Shown: positions 23,759 through 35,852 of the stretch, piece by piece | Layout of the letters: every line of letters begins with the position of its first letter | How positions within the stretch are numbered: position 1 is the first letter of the stretch | Assembly (NCBI GenBank): GCA_035772785.1 | Contig: JAOCPU010000040.1 | Location: 1 to 64,000, forward strand | Direction of reading: 5' to 3' | Source of the DNA: Phlebiopsis flavidoalba | Lineage: Eukaryota > Basidiomycota > Agaricomycetes > Polyporales > Phanerochaetaceae | Length of the DNA: 64,000 nucleotides | The notes under the pieces: model-generated | The model's input: only the letters and a program-made list of their open reading frames with translations | What the model was told of the DNA's origin: nothing | Database searches by the model: none | Program-made: the position numbers and the translations under genes

Positions 23759-24981
23759 TCACGCAAACACACCTTGGACACCGCCAACTCGCTCCTCGGG
23801 TCTCTTCCTGCCCTCCATTGCGCTGCCGCTCTGTTCCTTCTCCACACCAGTTTCCGCAGGTGACCGTAAAACCCCAATCATGCCCTTCTCGCGTCTCTTG
23901 CAGGCTGATGACTGTGACTGAGCGTAACGGCAGCTGGACCGAGAAAACACGAACAAACTCGGGGTTATGAGTGGTCAAACAGTTACGGCCCGCATGAGAC
24001 GGCCAACCTTCGAAAGATACGGTTTATGGGGGTGAGGACAGCATAGCGGGGCCCAATTAGCCGACGAAGGCTCCATTTGTGGGGGGCCGTCTGGGCTGTA
24101 GTGGGTCCTTCTCGACAATCTGCAAAGAGGACATGAGACGCTCCGTGAATACTGCACCGAGAAGCAGGGTACGTACTTGGAAATTACGGAACCAGATTTT
24201 GTTAAGGAAGGAGAAAGGATTCCGAGGCGAACAGTGAGGAAGTGTGGTCGACGAAGGGTTTCTGCTTTCGTGGCCTGAGATAGAGGCACGCCGAATATAC
24301 TGCGCGTAAACTCGCGTGAGCAACGGACCGGCTACGATGGTTGATTCTACGCACATGTGTGAATACCTGCCTTCGTAAGGGACCCCACTCCGACTCGTCA
24401 ACGCCTTGTCGAAGCTCAGCAGCCCTCTGCTACCTCTTCAAGCAGTTCCCGCGTCATCTTCAGATCGTCCATAGTGTGAATGTTTTGTACGTGCATCTTG
24501 ATGACTCGGTCCATTTGGTGTTTTGGCGGCCCATAGATAGAGGTCTTCAGTCATGGCCGGGCGTGCTTCAAAGCCTTAAAGTGCCGTTATTGTGCAGTTG
24601 TTACAGGATCTGCGATTAGATTACCGGGTAAGATGTCGAGGTTCAGTGTGATTCTTCGAGAATTCCAGTTTCGGAGTACTGAAGGGCCTCGGTTATAAAC
24701 ATAGTGGAAGCTCAAGCGTTCCTTCCGACAGTGTCAGGCTAATACCTTTCTTCAACCAATGGGCTACGGTAGCAAAACCTCAGATGTTCATATACATCGA
24801 TAAGGTGCCGCATGCGGTGGTTAATACCCCGAGACGACAGAGCAGGACTCGCTGCTTGTTTCTTGGCCGTTTCTGCGTGGGCTGCTCGTCAACCTCCATA
24901 TAGCTCGTCAGCCCTTTCTCTTCCCCTTTGCGGTCGGCCTTGCGCGCATTCTTTTCTGTGAGCTTTAAGTACAGAAGACAT
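23759..24981 (-). CDS. BRX1: BRX1, 60S ribosome biogenesis factor (Brix domain)
   Basis: Brx1 acts in pre-rRNA processing and assembly of the large ribosomal subunit in the nucleolus. The start MSSVLKLTEKNARKAD at 24981 is followed by KRPRNKQRVLLL and SRGINHRMRHLMYDL, the opening of the Brix domain. Then come EDLYLWAAKTPNGPS, MHVQNIHTMDDLKMT and SRGLLSFDKALTS. After an intron there is NPFSFLNKIWFRNFQ, a further intron (GTACGTACC), and IVEKDPLQP. The C-terminus has NPEFV and a closing SELAVSKV..FA ending at TGA 23759. These are diagnostic Brx1 blocks in the correct order. A one-base insertion after LKMT and others split the frame. Length fits a protein of about 300 residues. Confidence 0.92.
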
Positions 24982-25639
24982 GGTTAAAGGTGAATCGAAA
25001 AAAAGATGAGTTTGCGCGAGATCACCGAAAGCACTCAGGAACAAGAGCGAAGCGCCCAATACTTTTTGGCCGCCACGTGCGCGGCCGATCTACGATTCCG
25101 GAACTTCTCCGCGTTGCAATACAATTGAAGAGGGGGGGGGGGGGAGAAAGGGGGGGAGTGTCCAGGAATGTCTGCAGCGGACGGCTGCAATATGACGCAA
25201 CACCATTAGTATCCGCAAAGGTGCTCCATATGGCTGTGCATTTGCTTATCCTTGAAAAGCGGCTCCCATCATCTCTCTGGTGGCTCGTAGACGTGCGCCA
25301 CAGATGCTGGGATCCGTGTCCGGGACATGCTTGGAGGGGACGACCCTCGGGGGGTCGCGAAAAAAAAAAGCCTGGAAATACCTGTGTCCCATTGCCTAGT
25401 TGTGGCTCAAACTCTACTGCCGCTTGGAAATGTGCGACCTACGGTTGTTCTACCAAAGGCGGGGGGCGGACAGGCCCACAAAGGCGTGCCTCTGTATGTC
25501 CGGTACGTGGATAAACGAAAGGTTTCCATGTAGAAGCCGGATCGTATTCAACCAAGCTCTACCGTAAACTCTAGACGAGTGGGCTCCGGATCATGCAATA
25601 GGACACTAAGCTTTCACTGTGAGCCACATCAAGCACAGA
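24982..25639. other. Region upstream of BRX1 with a G13 run
   Basis: A plus-strand frame of 174 codons (24990-25514) spans a G13 homopolymer (25132-25144) and resembles nothing I know. The frame is probably chance. It must also contain the divergent promoters of BRX1 and the coiled-coil gene. Confidence 0.4.
25132..25144. repeat. G13 homopolymer
   Basis: A run of 13 G is followed after four bases by a G7 run. It is one of several G/C runs longer than 12 in the window. Confidence 0.9.
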
Positions 25640-26514
25640 GCACGAAGCCCGTGGGACAGAGACGTTGTTGTAAAAGCGTGCGAGAAAGTACTGATGGATT
25701 TGGAAAGAGGATAGGTGATGACGTCTTCGCTAGTCGCAGCCAGCTAAATGGTAAGTTTGATAATATAAAATCAATTCCCCGCTGACAAACTTCGCTTAGA
25801 ACAGAACTGTACATCAAGGAAGTATCGAATGCTAGTTCTGACGCAGGTATTCAGGTACGCTAATCTCGCAGGATGGTCGTCAGCTTGACATATGAGCAGC
25901 CCCATAGTAACGTGCTGAAGAACCTACGCTCCGTTCTCTCGAATATTCAAACAGTTAGTCACATAGGTTCGTGCTTCTCTTTGCGTTCTAACGACGGGAA
26001 TATCTCCTCTGTTAGACCCTCCAGCATAAAACACAGGTCCAAGCGCAGATGAATACACTTGACACGTCCATACAGGGGGGGGCGAGCTCGTACCAGCTTC
26101 GAGCGAAAGATTGCAATCGCGACATACAGGAGCTATACCGCGAGAACTTGCTGGCCGAAGCTTCAAGAGCTCGCACCACAGCTAGACCACCGAAAGCGAA
26201 GAGAAGAGGAGGTTGCAAGAAAGGCTCCAAGACTGTCGCAGAGCCCTCGAGATTGCGAGACGAAATTTGGAGGGGTCTCAGCATAAAGTCATCAATTTGG
26301 AATCTGAGCTTCACAGGTCGCGAAGAAAAAGTCGAACTAAGCGGTACAAGAAAAAAGCGGGTAAGTCCTTTCCTTTCCTATAGTATGTTTCGCCTACTTC
26401 AATGGAGTTTCTGCAGTACTACTCACAGTCAAGCAAGAAGTTGAGTGTCGCAAAGAAAAACGCGAGGGGGAAAATAACCCTGCGGACTAAGACGACTCGT
26501 TTACTTGTGGTGTG
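25640..26514 (+). CDS. Unidentified coiled-coil protein
   Basis: I do not recognise the family. Plus-strand fragments in order read as a long charged helix: VVVKACEKVLMDLERG (about 25660), ELYIKEVSNASSDAGIQ (about 25805), TLQHKTQVQAQMNTLDTSI (about 26020), and DIQELYRENLLAEASRAR (about 26120). Then come RLQERLQDCRRALEIARRNLEG and KVINLESELHRSRRKSRTKRYKKK (26210-26350), and a basic tail to TGA at 26512. Heptad-like Leu spacing and high Lys/Arg/Glu content support a coiled coil. At least four frame changes and two putative introns (GTACGCTAATC..CAG near 25854, GTAAGTC near 26359) interrupt it. The start codon is not determined. It could be a cytoskeletal or kinetochore-type protein, but nothing fixes that. 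Confidence 0.4.
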
Positions 26515-26829
26515 ACACATTCATCCTATTTATTCTGTGTCACTTGACGGCATTGCTTTAATCTTCTGGATGTAATTTTTTTTGCGATTTATCTGTGCTA
26601 TCACTTGTACTATGCTCATAAATATTGACTATATTTTATTTGTATGATGTCCATGGTATCGATTTGCCTGAGGGCAGTCGTCGGGAAAATTTCAACCAAA
26701 CAGGGAAGCTCATCCGTGCATGTATCCATGCCGAGGATTTGTGGCCGTATGACGGGCTTCAATGCGTCGATTCGCGCATTTCGCGCCGTATGACGAAACC
26801 GATTTTGACAACCATGACGCTCGAAACCT

Positions 26830-28541
26830 GAGTCCGACGTATCCCAATTTCATTCAATGTCACATATTCATCAAGGCTCGGCAGAAACGAAAGAGACTTC
26901 GCCCCATCGAATAAACATCCCCTTCGCCCCGTTCTGTGTTTCCTCCAAGGATTGACCGGTAGACTCTGATGTCGTTCGCGGGACGGCAAATGTTGGCATC
27001 GTGTCGCCCATCGTGGTTGCTACCGGTTGTCTCTTCGCTCGAATCGATGTCGCTCGTGGCACAGCGCGCAAGTTGACGATGAAGCGGTTCATCAAGATTG
27101 CAGGCTAAAAACGTAAGCTTGAATCAGCACTCCGTCGGAACCATGAAACTGACAAAACAGACCCAAAACAGAAGTGAGCACGAGGACAGGAGACACGACC
27201 TAAAAAGAAGAAGTGAACAACTTGAAGGAGAGGGGTTGTGAGGTTCAGCCGTACCGTGTTGGCCGTCGCCATCTGTGCAACGTTGATGATGAGTAGAACT
27301 CTGGGGAATTACCGCGTGTGTAAGGGCGACAAGTCGGACGGATATTGGAGCTGACAATTCACGTACATGAAGCACCACGTTCCTAAAAATTGGTAAGTCG
27401 TCATAATTATATTCTCAATAGCAGACTACCACACCACCGTCCTTAGCAGGCACGTCGATATGGAAAGCTTCAGCCCCAAGCTGCGGCCTTCCGCGCCATT
27501 GTCTGTAAGTCTTGCTCCACGTCATCACCAACACGATAATGTCAACGACCACTAGGGAGGGACGCGCGTTACACAGATTACTACGGGGAAGAATATTCAA
27601 CAATAGCTGAAAGTGATTCGAAAACATGATCCGCGTACTCCTGTAGTATGTCACTTAGTGGGTGATACTAGGCGACTTATGGTGGTACTGTACATCAGAT
27701 ATTTATTATCCGAGATTGCTAGCGAAACGTTGCAGGAGAAGGGTTGGTTTGTATAGCCGTACTTTTCAACGAAAGCCCGGATGTACTAATATGCATCTAT
27801 AAGCACATCTTCGCCGCAATGCATCATTTGGACACACAATGTTTGTAGCCATAGGGGGTGCAAAAGCTAAAGCAAAGGTCACCAAAGTCCAGGTCATACT
27901 GCGACCAGCCATACGGTGTGTAGACTCGCAAAGCAGAGAACACGAATAAAATATTTCAGACAACTTCAGGGGTGCAAAGACAAAGTTCGTACCAGCGTTT
28001 TGGATGACTCCGATGTAAGCAATCGCTTGCAGGAATCCCGGTATGTTAATGCGCAGCTGACCGAGATGTTTCAGATTGTGTTTACTCGCACTGAAAAGCT
28101 TTCCTTGACGTCCCTCTGGAAATTTCACAAATCAGTGACGATCCAAGTAGGCTCGAGCCCAGAAACTCACCATCGGTGTGGGCAGGATATAGCAGAATTA
28201 CTGCGTTGATGACCATAACCCAGCGGATCGTGAGTAACAGAACAGAGCTTATGTTAGAGTCGCTTTCCTCCAAACGCTAGTAACCTCTTGATCTAGGGTA
28301 GATTAAGTATTCATAAATTACGACTCCTGCTCAGCGCTCAGCATTGAAGTTCGTTAGCTCTTACAACGTCGAATGCGGTGAGGGCGGAGAGCACACGCCT
28401 ATACCTGCGCCTGCGATGGCTACATAATAGCCCACTAACCTTCATAGGGCCCGCATCAGACAAGATAAACGAGCACGAACAAGAGACTGTTTGTACGCAC
28501 AACTCATAATATATCTGAACTATTTCTGACTGAGCATCCAT
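26830..28541 (-). CDS. DUF6533-like multi-pass membrane protein, copy A
   Basis: The start MDAQSEIVQIYYELC (28541) is followed by a first membrane segment (GYYVAIAGAG), an intron, and VVIYEYLI, the YEYLI signature of fungal DUF6533 proteins. Then come SVLLLTIRWVMVINAVILLYP, MTWTLVTFALAFAPPMATNI, IVLVMTWSKTYRQW, LLIINVAQMATANTV and the closing motif ILMNRFIVNLRAV (about 27080). A hydrophilic tail with Thr/Ser follows to about 26830. The family is common and expanded in Agaricomycetes and predicted to have about seven membrane helices; its role is unknown. Short introns and many frame changes split the gene. It is the most downstream of three tandem copies on the same strand. Confidence 0.72.
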
Positions 28542-29659
28542 AATATTAGCCGTGTGGGATGGTAGCATTCGATGCAGGAGGAGTCAGGTCCACCAGCCAA
28601 ATGCACCTCTTTATACGCTCTAGCGTCGCTGTCGTATTAAGAGGGCCGAAACTATGTCTCATAACCTTGTACGTTATGTGTCACACGGTGGCTCGGTACC
28701 GAGGGCCACTGTTGACCCGTCGACCCATGTGGGTGGGTTACGTATATGCATCTTTGCGCCTGAGCTCGGACTTTATCCTACGGTAGTCCTGGCGCTGAAT
28801 GATGGTAAATGATACATAACGCTTGCCCGACGCCGACACCGGGGAATTTTACCTGCGGTGGAGCCCACTTGCTGACTGCGGCCATGGCTGAGAACGGCAA
28901 TCGACAGACCCTTTGCTGTGGTACATCCCAGGCCCGCAAACCACCCGGCAGCGAACTTATTCTAGTTCAAGTGAACACCGTTCTCCCTTGAATCCAGTTA
29001 TTGACGAAGTATGACAGGGAGATACGTGCCGGGAGGATTTAACTCGACTAATGATCAGAATGTGCGTACGCTATGACGTATATGTATAGAATGAACGATG
29101 CAATGCTCTGATTAACTGCATCAGATAATCCTAAACGCTCGCACTTTGTACCACCTTCGCCCGGGGTGGAGACACCGCGGTAACAATTCGAGACTATGTG
29201 CCTGCACCCCTTGACGGCTTTCCATCAACTGCCCTGGAATTAGCTACGCGACAATTATATTGGGCTCAGAGGCGGTATCACCATCATTATGAATCAAAAA
29301 AAATCATCATCCAATAACCCACAGAACTATAAAAGCTTCTTGGAGAGGGATATAAATAGTATTTTCAGCACTCTATCGAAAGTGTACAAGGGCTACTTGC
29401 TCTCGAATGCATCTCTACGTAGTGGTATAATCATATGTTTCCGCATTTCCAGAGTGCTCCCTATGGGACCGAGTATAGTCGATGCGCTGGCAAAAAGACT
29501 ATAGTTGGGGACTCGTCTCGCGTTTTTCGTCGATGTCATGATTGTACCCCCGCAGCGCGTAAGTTAACAATGTAACCGGTTCATACAGACCGTTGGCTGT
29601 ATTACTTGTTGGCATTTCTGTATATAGAGAGTAGAATATTTACGCACTAGTGCCAACGT
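28542..29659. other. Spacer between DUF6533 copies A and B
   Basis: About 1.1 kb without a recognisable gene. Open frames are below 80 codons. The stretch 29289-29504 (plus) has an AT-rich, Ser/Asn/Ile-rich frame with no family signal. It probably carries the promoter of copy A. Confidence 0.4.
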
Positions 29660-30952
29660 TAGTATAGCGACTGACGAGATTGACTGCACAGTAATTTATC
29701 AGCTATGCACGCCAAATATTGTGGGCTTGGAAAAGGAAACACGGAAATAATACCGTTCTTGCGGTTGCAACATGAAAGGTGTTGATTGATGACAAGGATG
29801 GCACTTTCGAGTATCAAAAATTGATTGGTGAGTCGGTTCTAACATCAGTAGATGTGCCATTCTCGTACATGAAGAACCATGTTCCTGTTGACATGAATTA
29901 CATTCTTCAATGCTTTGAGTACCTCCCATGAGTGTATATGATAGCTATACCGTCTCGCAACAAAGAAGTGGTAATAGGTAGAAGCATGTTGAGCTGCCGT
30001 CCCTGTCGCCAAATTATGAAATGTCTTGATCCATGTCATGATCAGGACAATCGCATCGGAAGCAATAGCAGACCGCGTGTGTCGCATAGAGCACTGTAAC
30101 GAAGTCAATTGAGACTCAGGGTTGACGAAGGAAAATGCGAAAGGCGTACGTCTAAATAATATGTTAGCATCAAGCGCAGAATGTACGACATTGAAAAGTT
30201 TAACACTCACCCAAGATACGTCTGTCTCGACAATTGTACTGATAGTGAAACATGTGAACGGTAGCTGAAGGCTCCCGTAATGCTGCCGAGCACCTTCGAA
30301 CTGAGTGAAAGTCATTGACCATCGCCTGCAGATATGACGCGACGCCATTACGATTGTTGCTCCTGTAGGCAGAGAAAAAGCGAAAATGAAAACACAGCAG
30401 TGCCCAAGGTAAGCTACGATTCCAAATGGCGTAGACTCGTATGGCATCAAAACACTTGTCCGCACCGATATGGAAATCAGATGTATGCGCTAGAAAGGAC
30501 AAAAAAGCCATACAAGCCATTTGTGTATATTTCACGAGGACCAACGTTTTCCTCAAGAATGGGAGCAATGCCACAACTATCCCATCCACTTTGAATACGT
30601 ATCTCTGCGTGTAGAATGCCTCCCACCTCTATAAAACGTTCTATGGTCAAATTGCAGCGCTTGATATCTCAATCTCATACATGCGTACTTTTGAGTTTAT
30701 AGGAACGAATGTTATTGCTGTTGTCATGATAAGCCCCCATCGTACGCTGATGATAAACAGGATTGAGGTGGCGTTCATTCTGTGCCCCCACAGAACTGCA
30801 ATTCTCTTGGTCTAATGTGGATGATGTATTCGTATAAGGTCAGACCTAATGTGAGATTGAGATGGATATTTTGACAATTTTATTTGTGAGAGATACTCAC
30901 CTCCCACAAGCAATATTGAGATACGATGCCAGCAGACTGAAATGACCGTCAT
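29660..30952 (-). CDS. DUF6533-like multi-pass membrane protein, copy B
   Basis: An exon with RISILLVGG is joined by a consensus intron (GTGAGT..TTAG, 30847-30901) in frame to LTLYEYIIHIRPREL, matching the YEYLI block of copies A and C. Then NATSILFIISVRWGLIMTT (about 30750), IRVYAIWNRSLPWALL (about 30440), and IVLIMTWIKTFHNLA (about 30040). A fragment HVATARTV (about 29770) matches QMATANTV of copy A. LINYCAVNLVSR (about 29690) lies where copy A has LMNRFIVNLRA. Order and spacing match the other copies. Function is unknown. The last motif differs from the family consensus (YC for RF), so this copy may be decaying, or the difference may be sequence error. Confidence 0.68.
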
Positions 30953-31679
30953 GTCGTACTACGTCCTGGACAAGGGTATGATGTATACGTACAAGGCTTG
31001 TAGCTCTGGAGCTTGCGCCACCGCATGCTGGGGTGAAGGATCCATCTTTGCTGGACTGACGAGAGGGGTAGGCGAAAATGAAGATCCTCTCCATAGCAAT
31101 CATTCGCCTTTATCACCAGGAGTCTGTCACTGCCAAGCTGAGCATACACAACAGGCATGACTAACCGCCGTGAGAGCAGGCCGAAAGTTAGTCCACGACT
31201 GAATCAATGAATGCGGTGCCGCGGAATCACAAAGCGGGTGCATTGTCGTTGCAAGTGAACGACATGGCATATTAACAAAACGGTAATCGTCATCATTGGC
31301 GCGCCTTAGAATGGCTTAGCGTCGAGAATTGGTGTACATTTGTGTAAGTACGGGGAAGATGCTCTGGGAAGAGTATGTCGTCAAAGGAGGACCAGCTGAG
31401 AGTGTGACAAGGCTGACCGGCAAGAATCTAAGTACAGACATAATCCCTTCCATGATGCTGCTGCTGAAAGATACCACTCGCTGCGACTGTAGTGCACGAG
31501 AGTCGCACCCGATCGTGGGGACGTTCTTCTGTGAGCAGATTCCAAGCAGACTGGTAAAGTAGCAATGGCTATGCATACTGACGGTGTTAACACACATAAG
31601 GCTGTAGCCGTAATATAGCGTAAATCATACAAGCGCAAAGTGTGATCTCCACAAGTCTGGGAGGCTGTTTCTCATGCCG
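30953..31679. other. Spacer between DUF6533 copies B and C
   Basis: Short minus-strand frames (31316-31638) contain hydrophobic stretches but no clear family motif. They could be remains of a further copy. No gene is called. Confidence 0.35.
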
Positions 31680-33182
31680 TGGCACAGCCGCTGATGTGCG
31701 AATCCTCGGTTTGTATCTCATCCGTAGCGCCTCCAAAGTCTAGCGGTCGCCAATTGAGCCAAGGGCGCCTTGAGTTTGGGCGAAAACCGGGGGCAAATTG
31801 CCGGACATATCACTGTTTGAACTTGGTCCTTGTTGTGTCACTGAGAGAGCGTAGATTTATCAAGAATCTATTTTGATCAAGATGATTGGCTGAAGGGAAC
31901 GGTTGTTGCTGTTAAATATTTGAGATTTTAACACCCAGAATACTACGACGAACCAGGCTTGAAGTCAAGACAGTGACGGGGCGAAATGGTCTGTCGGCTG
32001 ACATGAATGCATAACCTGGACAAGGGAATTCTGCCACCTACGGTAGTTTGCGGTAGCAATATGGGCCACGTTTATAATTAAAATGGTTCTGCAGTTCGAG
32101 TCGGACGGTACATAGCTGCGGTGATTGCGGATTAAGACTTGCGCAACTTACAGACGAAAAACCATGTGCCTTTGAGAGATGAGTTTTCAAAAGTACTCAA
32201 CAGCGACAATTGGCTCTTACCGTCCCGTAGTACGGCAAGTAGAAATCGGCGTTTGAATTTCCTAGCCTGCGACTCTGCCGCCACTGATTGAATGGTATTT
32301 TTAACCCATGTCAAAGCCAAGACGGCCACATCAGCTACGATTAATGCGCCATGCACTATGCCCACGACTGATGAAGATGAATCAGAAAGACGTGATCTCT
32401 ATAATACGCGTCATACATACGACTGATGAACTTGGGGTGTGAGAATATGACAGGGTGCGCCAATTGATTGGTCTCTTACGTGAGGTATTCGGACGGAGAC
32501 ATTGTCAACGACGACGAGCAAGAAAATGGCTGGCCGAGCGTACCCATAATGGATGTTTGCGATTGCGTACTGAATGAATTAGTTTTTGATTGCAATGTAT
32601 AGAACAAACAGTCCTCACAATGTTGACCCCTACGGGTAATCGGAAAGGCCATGATGAATATAATCGCGGCCCACGTCAAGCTATGGTTCCATATCCGCGT
32701 ATACCCTTAGTGCAGAAAACACTACGCAATTGCAAAGATACTGATGTCAACGAATATTTTTTGTTACTTACGAGCTGTTTGTAGATATCGCAGAAAGATA
32801 AATATCTGAAGGATGAATGGAAACCGATGCACATCTTGTTGGGTGATGAATAAAGGCCTTGGTCGACACTTGAAAAATTGGACTTACATCTATAGCGTTG
32901 TGTCAGTTTGTCAACAAATATGGACTATCCGGACAGTTGCTCTTACATTCGGGGTAGCGGGAAGCACTAGAAACGCGACATTGGCTGCCATCGTCCATCG
33001 TATGCTGATAAATAGGATAGAAGTCGCATTGAGCTTCCGGTTCCAGCATGTGTCGAGACCTCCTTGTCGATGGTAATCAAATATTCGTAGGTCATTAGTA
33101 CTAGATACACGTTTAGATACGGCATCATTCTGTCAGCTGAGTCGTTGATACGTACCCGCCACAGGAGACGGATAGGTAACAT
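31680..33182 (-). CDS. DUF6533-like multi-pass membrane protein, copy C
   Basis: YLNVYLVLMTYEYLITIDKEV (about 33110) is the best preserved family N-terminus in the cluster. It is followed by NATSILFISIRWTMAANVA (about 33000), HSLTWAAIIFIMAFPI (about 32670), and IVADVAVLALTWVKNTIQS (about 32330). Then FLLAVLRDGK is joined across an intron to GTWFFVCKL (about 32150), giving the family LRDG..TWFF block. QNRFLINLRSLSDT (about 31850) is the closing motif, and a hydrophilic tail ends near 31680. Predicted as a seven-helix membrane protein of unknown role. The first exon may start a little upstream of 33182, since the ORF-initial Met is not clearly the native start. Confidence 0.72.
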
Positions 33183-34361
33183 GAGTTTAACCTAAGATAG
33201 GAAGGTTAATACATTTCCAGACCAGACATCGACGACGTGTGCTCACAGTTCCTGAAGTTCTTGTTCCGACATCGAGCACAGAAGCGTCATGTATGTATGC
33301 CAATCAGGGTCGGGGTAGGTGAGAGGTTTTCGTCAATAGGTAACACCGAAATTATACAAGCGTATTCGACGCGAGACCTCGGAGCCAATCACTCCGTGAG
33401 AGGGGCGTCCGGTGATATCGCAGTCGACATGAGTGGAGTTCAGGATAATTCCGTAGGTAGCTGTACGGGCGCGGCATGCGCGGGAGCACAGGTCCGGCGT
33501 TAGGCCTGCGCGAGTGTTTCACTTCACGTCGGGAGAGGCTTCGCCATGGGGCGCCCGTTCTTCGTGCGCTGTGTGCATCCATCTTCCTGCTCCGAGTCAG
33601 CGGGGCCTTATCACAACGATATACGCTAAAATACATCCATTTGGTCTTTCTGTGCAATACATTGCGCATGTGTATGTGACATCACCGTCAGGCGGTGCTA
33701 ACACGCATCTGTAGACGCCACATACCTCACGGCGACGCAACTTGAAAATCCGAAAACCGGACTCGATATATCTGTGGGACCCCTACAAAATTCAGCATCA
33801 ACTAAAAGTATCGAGTCACAGGCAAGACATACTGATCATTTCTTGACCCCATGATGGGTTTTACCTCGAACATGTGGTCTAGGTACTACCCACACCGCGC
33901 GCTGAAACCGTCAAGCTGCTTGCTGTCGAGTTGGGATCCACATATTTGGACGACCTTGGCCCGTTGGACGTGCGAGAGTTGAGAGGGCGGGGGATAAATT
34001 GATTTTGCACTGCGAATGCCGGAATACCAGTCTTTAAATCACTCGCTAAAAATCATAATATAAGCGTCGGACATTTAGAAAGCTGATGAGCAAGACGTGA
34101 TGTACCTCGGTCGACATAGGTAGGGCAAGATCAGCAACAACGCTTCACCCTCGCACCAGCAATAGCTTGACTATATAACAAGATGGAATTGGGCGAGCTA
34201 CGAGGTGCAATAAATAACAGCGACCAGCAACGACTCTCAGCATTACAGGACGGGACTCCAGAACAAGCACGCTAGCAAAAACAAAGCACAAACCGGACAG
34301 TTCATGAGCACAAACAGAGTACGAAAGCACCTAGCATACCCCCATAGCACGGCCTCCTCGC
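33183..34361. other. Intergenic region between DUF6533 copy C and the KH gene
   Basis: Frames of up to 105 codons occur at 33350-33680 on both strands without family signals. From 33700 to 34140 I see nothing. No repeats or RNA genes are visible. Confidence 0.45.
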
Positions 34362-35852
34362 TCACCGCCCAGACGGGCCCCGCAGCTGCTTCTGCTTCTC
34401 CCTGTTCCAGGCGCTTCGGGGGGTCATCAGCGCCCACGCGAGCAAGCGGGAGCGAAAGAAACCGACGTACGTGGTACAGTAACTGCAACGGCCATCTGGA
34501 TGTTTGGCAGGGGCTGCCCGTGATGACGACGAGCCGCTCGCCCTCATTTGGCCTGCGGGCGCAGGCGCATCCGTTTCGCGTTCGCACGCGGGGGGGGGGG
34601 GGGACGCCGACCGCGCCGGGCTCCATGATTTTGATTTGACTGGCACTCATATGGCGAATCTCGTTAATCTTGGCTCCGCCCTTGCCGATGATACATCCAA
34701 CAAGGTCGTTGGGGATGATATATCTGCTGTGTCTGCAGCTGCTGCGGTGAGATTGCTGTGCGGAGGACAGCCTGCTGTGGTATGGGGGCGCGGCCAGCAC
34801 CGCGAGTAGCCAGGAACATAGGACGAGTTCCTTTGGTACGCCGGTCGGCGCGAGACACGCTCGAGGGGCGGTACGTCGAGTTGTTGGACGACGGCATCCG
34901 CTCGTTTGCCTCAATAAGGATGTTGCCTATGTAGTACGTGGCGATGTGAATCGCATCAGCAACTCCGGAGACGCTTAATACGCGCTAAGGGGATCAGGCA
35001 TGAGAGCAAGTTATGAGGGCTGGGCATGCGCGGCGTAATACCTCTGTTGACCCAGGGAGCATGCCTTCGCTGGCATTCAGGCGTGCACACACTGGACATC
35101 TTGGATCTCTTTAATTTTCGCACCCTCCCTTGCCGATAACCGAACCCATCCGTGAGTTGGGAATCATGAGACTTGATGGTGAACACAGCCCTGCTCCCGT
35201 GGCACAGGACTGGCTTGTCGAACGGGGCTCATCATTGATTCGCCTCACAATGAGGCCAAATGCCTACAAAGCGGGTTACAAAACGTCCTCGGCAATGATG
35301 TGGCAAGAAGCGTACCTTGGAGACCAGCATCTAACACGGCCCGTTTACGTCTCCCCCCCGTTGAGGAATGCGCTCAGGGTTGCCCGGAATGCTCTCGTCG
35401 AGACCATGACACTGGGCGCCGCTCTTCCTCCCTGATTTCGTTGACATGCGAGCCAGCCTTGCCAATGATGATGGAGGCGTCTTGAGTGACGATCAGGCAT
35501 CGCATGTGTATGGTTGCTGCCGGTGCAGTCGACGACGACCCAGAGGCACTAGGAGCCGCCGAGGTTGTCGCAGAGGCATCCCTCCGCACCAGCTTCGCCC
35601 GCCGCAGGCGCATCTCCGCTGGCCGTGGTCAACGCCTTCTCCGTCGAGGGCTCGGGTGTCGAGGCGGCGGGTATGCGTCTACGGTCTGGGTGTGGTCCAT
35701 GCGTGTGTCGGTTGCGCACCAAGCAGCAAGATAGTCGTGTCTGCGCGTCATCCGACGTAGCGCCTGTGTTGGACTCTCTTAGTGCTTGGGCTGGTCAGCG
35801 TAACTGAAGTGGGAGTAGGGGACCGCTTGCGCGTGGTGTCAGCTTCTGGCAT
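34362..35852 (-). CDS. Triple KH-domain RNA-binding protein (PCBP/Pbp2/Rnc1 type)
   Basis: Three KH domains are visible in order. KH1 has MRCLIVTQDASIIIGKAGSHV (35510-35450 region) with GKAG as the GxxG loop. KH2 has SHDSQLTDG in one frame and VIGKGG..KEIQDV in another (35170-35080). KH3 has RYIIPNDLVGCIIGKGGAKI (about 34700), then ERLVVITGSP and, after an intron, RLEQ..EKQKQLRGPSGR to the stop at 34362. The spacer NEPFDKP and the NLIEANERMPSSNNSTYRP linker fit fungal poly(C)-binding proteins that regulate mRNA stability and translation. The N-terminus is uncertain: TRKRSPTPTSVTLTSPSTKR follows an ATG at 35852, but an upstream exon is possible. A G14 run (34590-34603 on the plus strand) sits inside KH3, in the loop between KIMEPGAVGVP and the GERLVV strand, and shifts the frame. 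Confidence 0.88.
34590..34603. repeat. G14 homopolymer inside the KH3 coding region
   Basis: Fourteen G on the plus strand (C on the coding strand) encode a Pro run in an otherwise variable loop of KH3. It breaks the frame between two conserved strands. Confidence 0.9.

Noticed and set aside
24990..25514. 174-codon plus-strand open frame across the G13 run
   Set aside because: Gly/Arg-rich translation of a homopolymer with no motif; it does not connect to the coiled-coil gene.
31316..31638. A fourth DUF6533 copy
   Set aside because: Hydrophobic fragments exist, but neither YEYLI nor NRF..NLR motifs can be found, so the evidence is too weak for a call.
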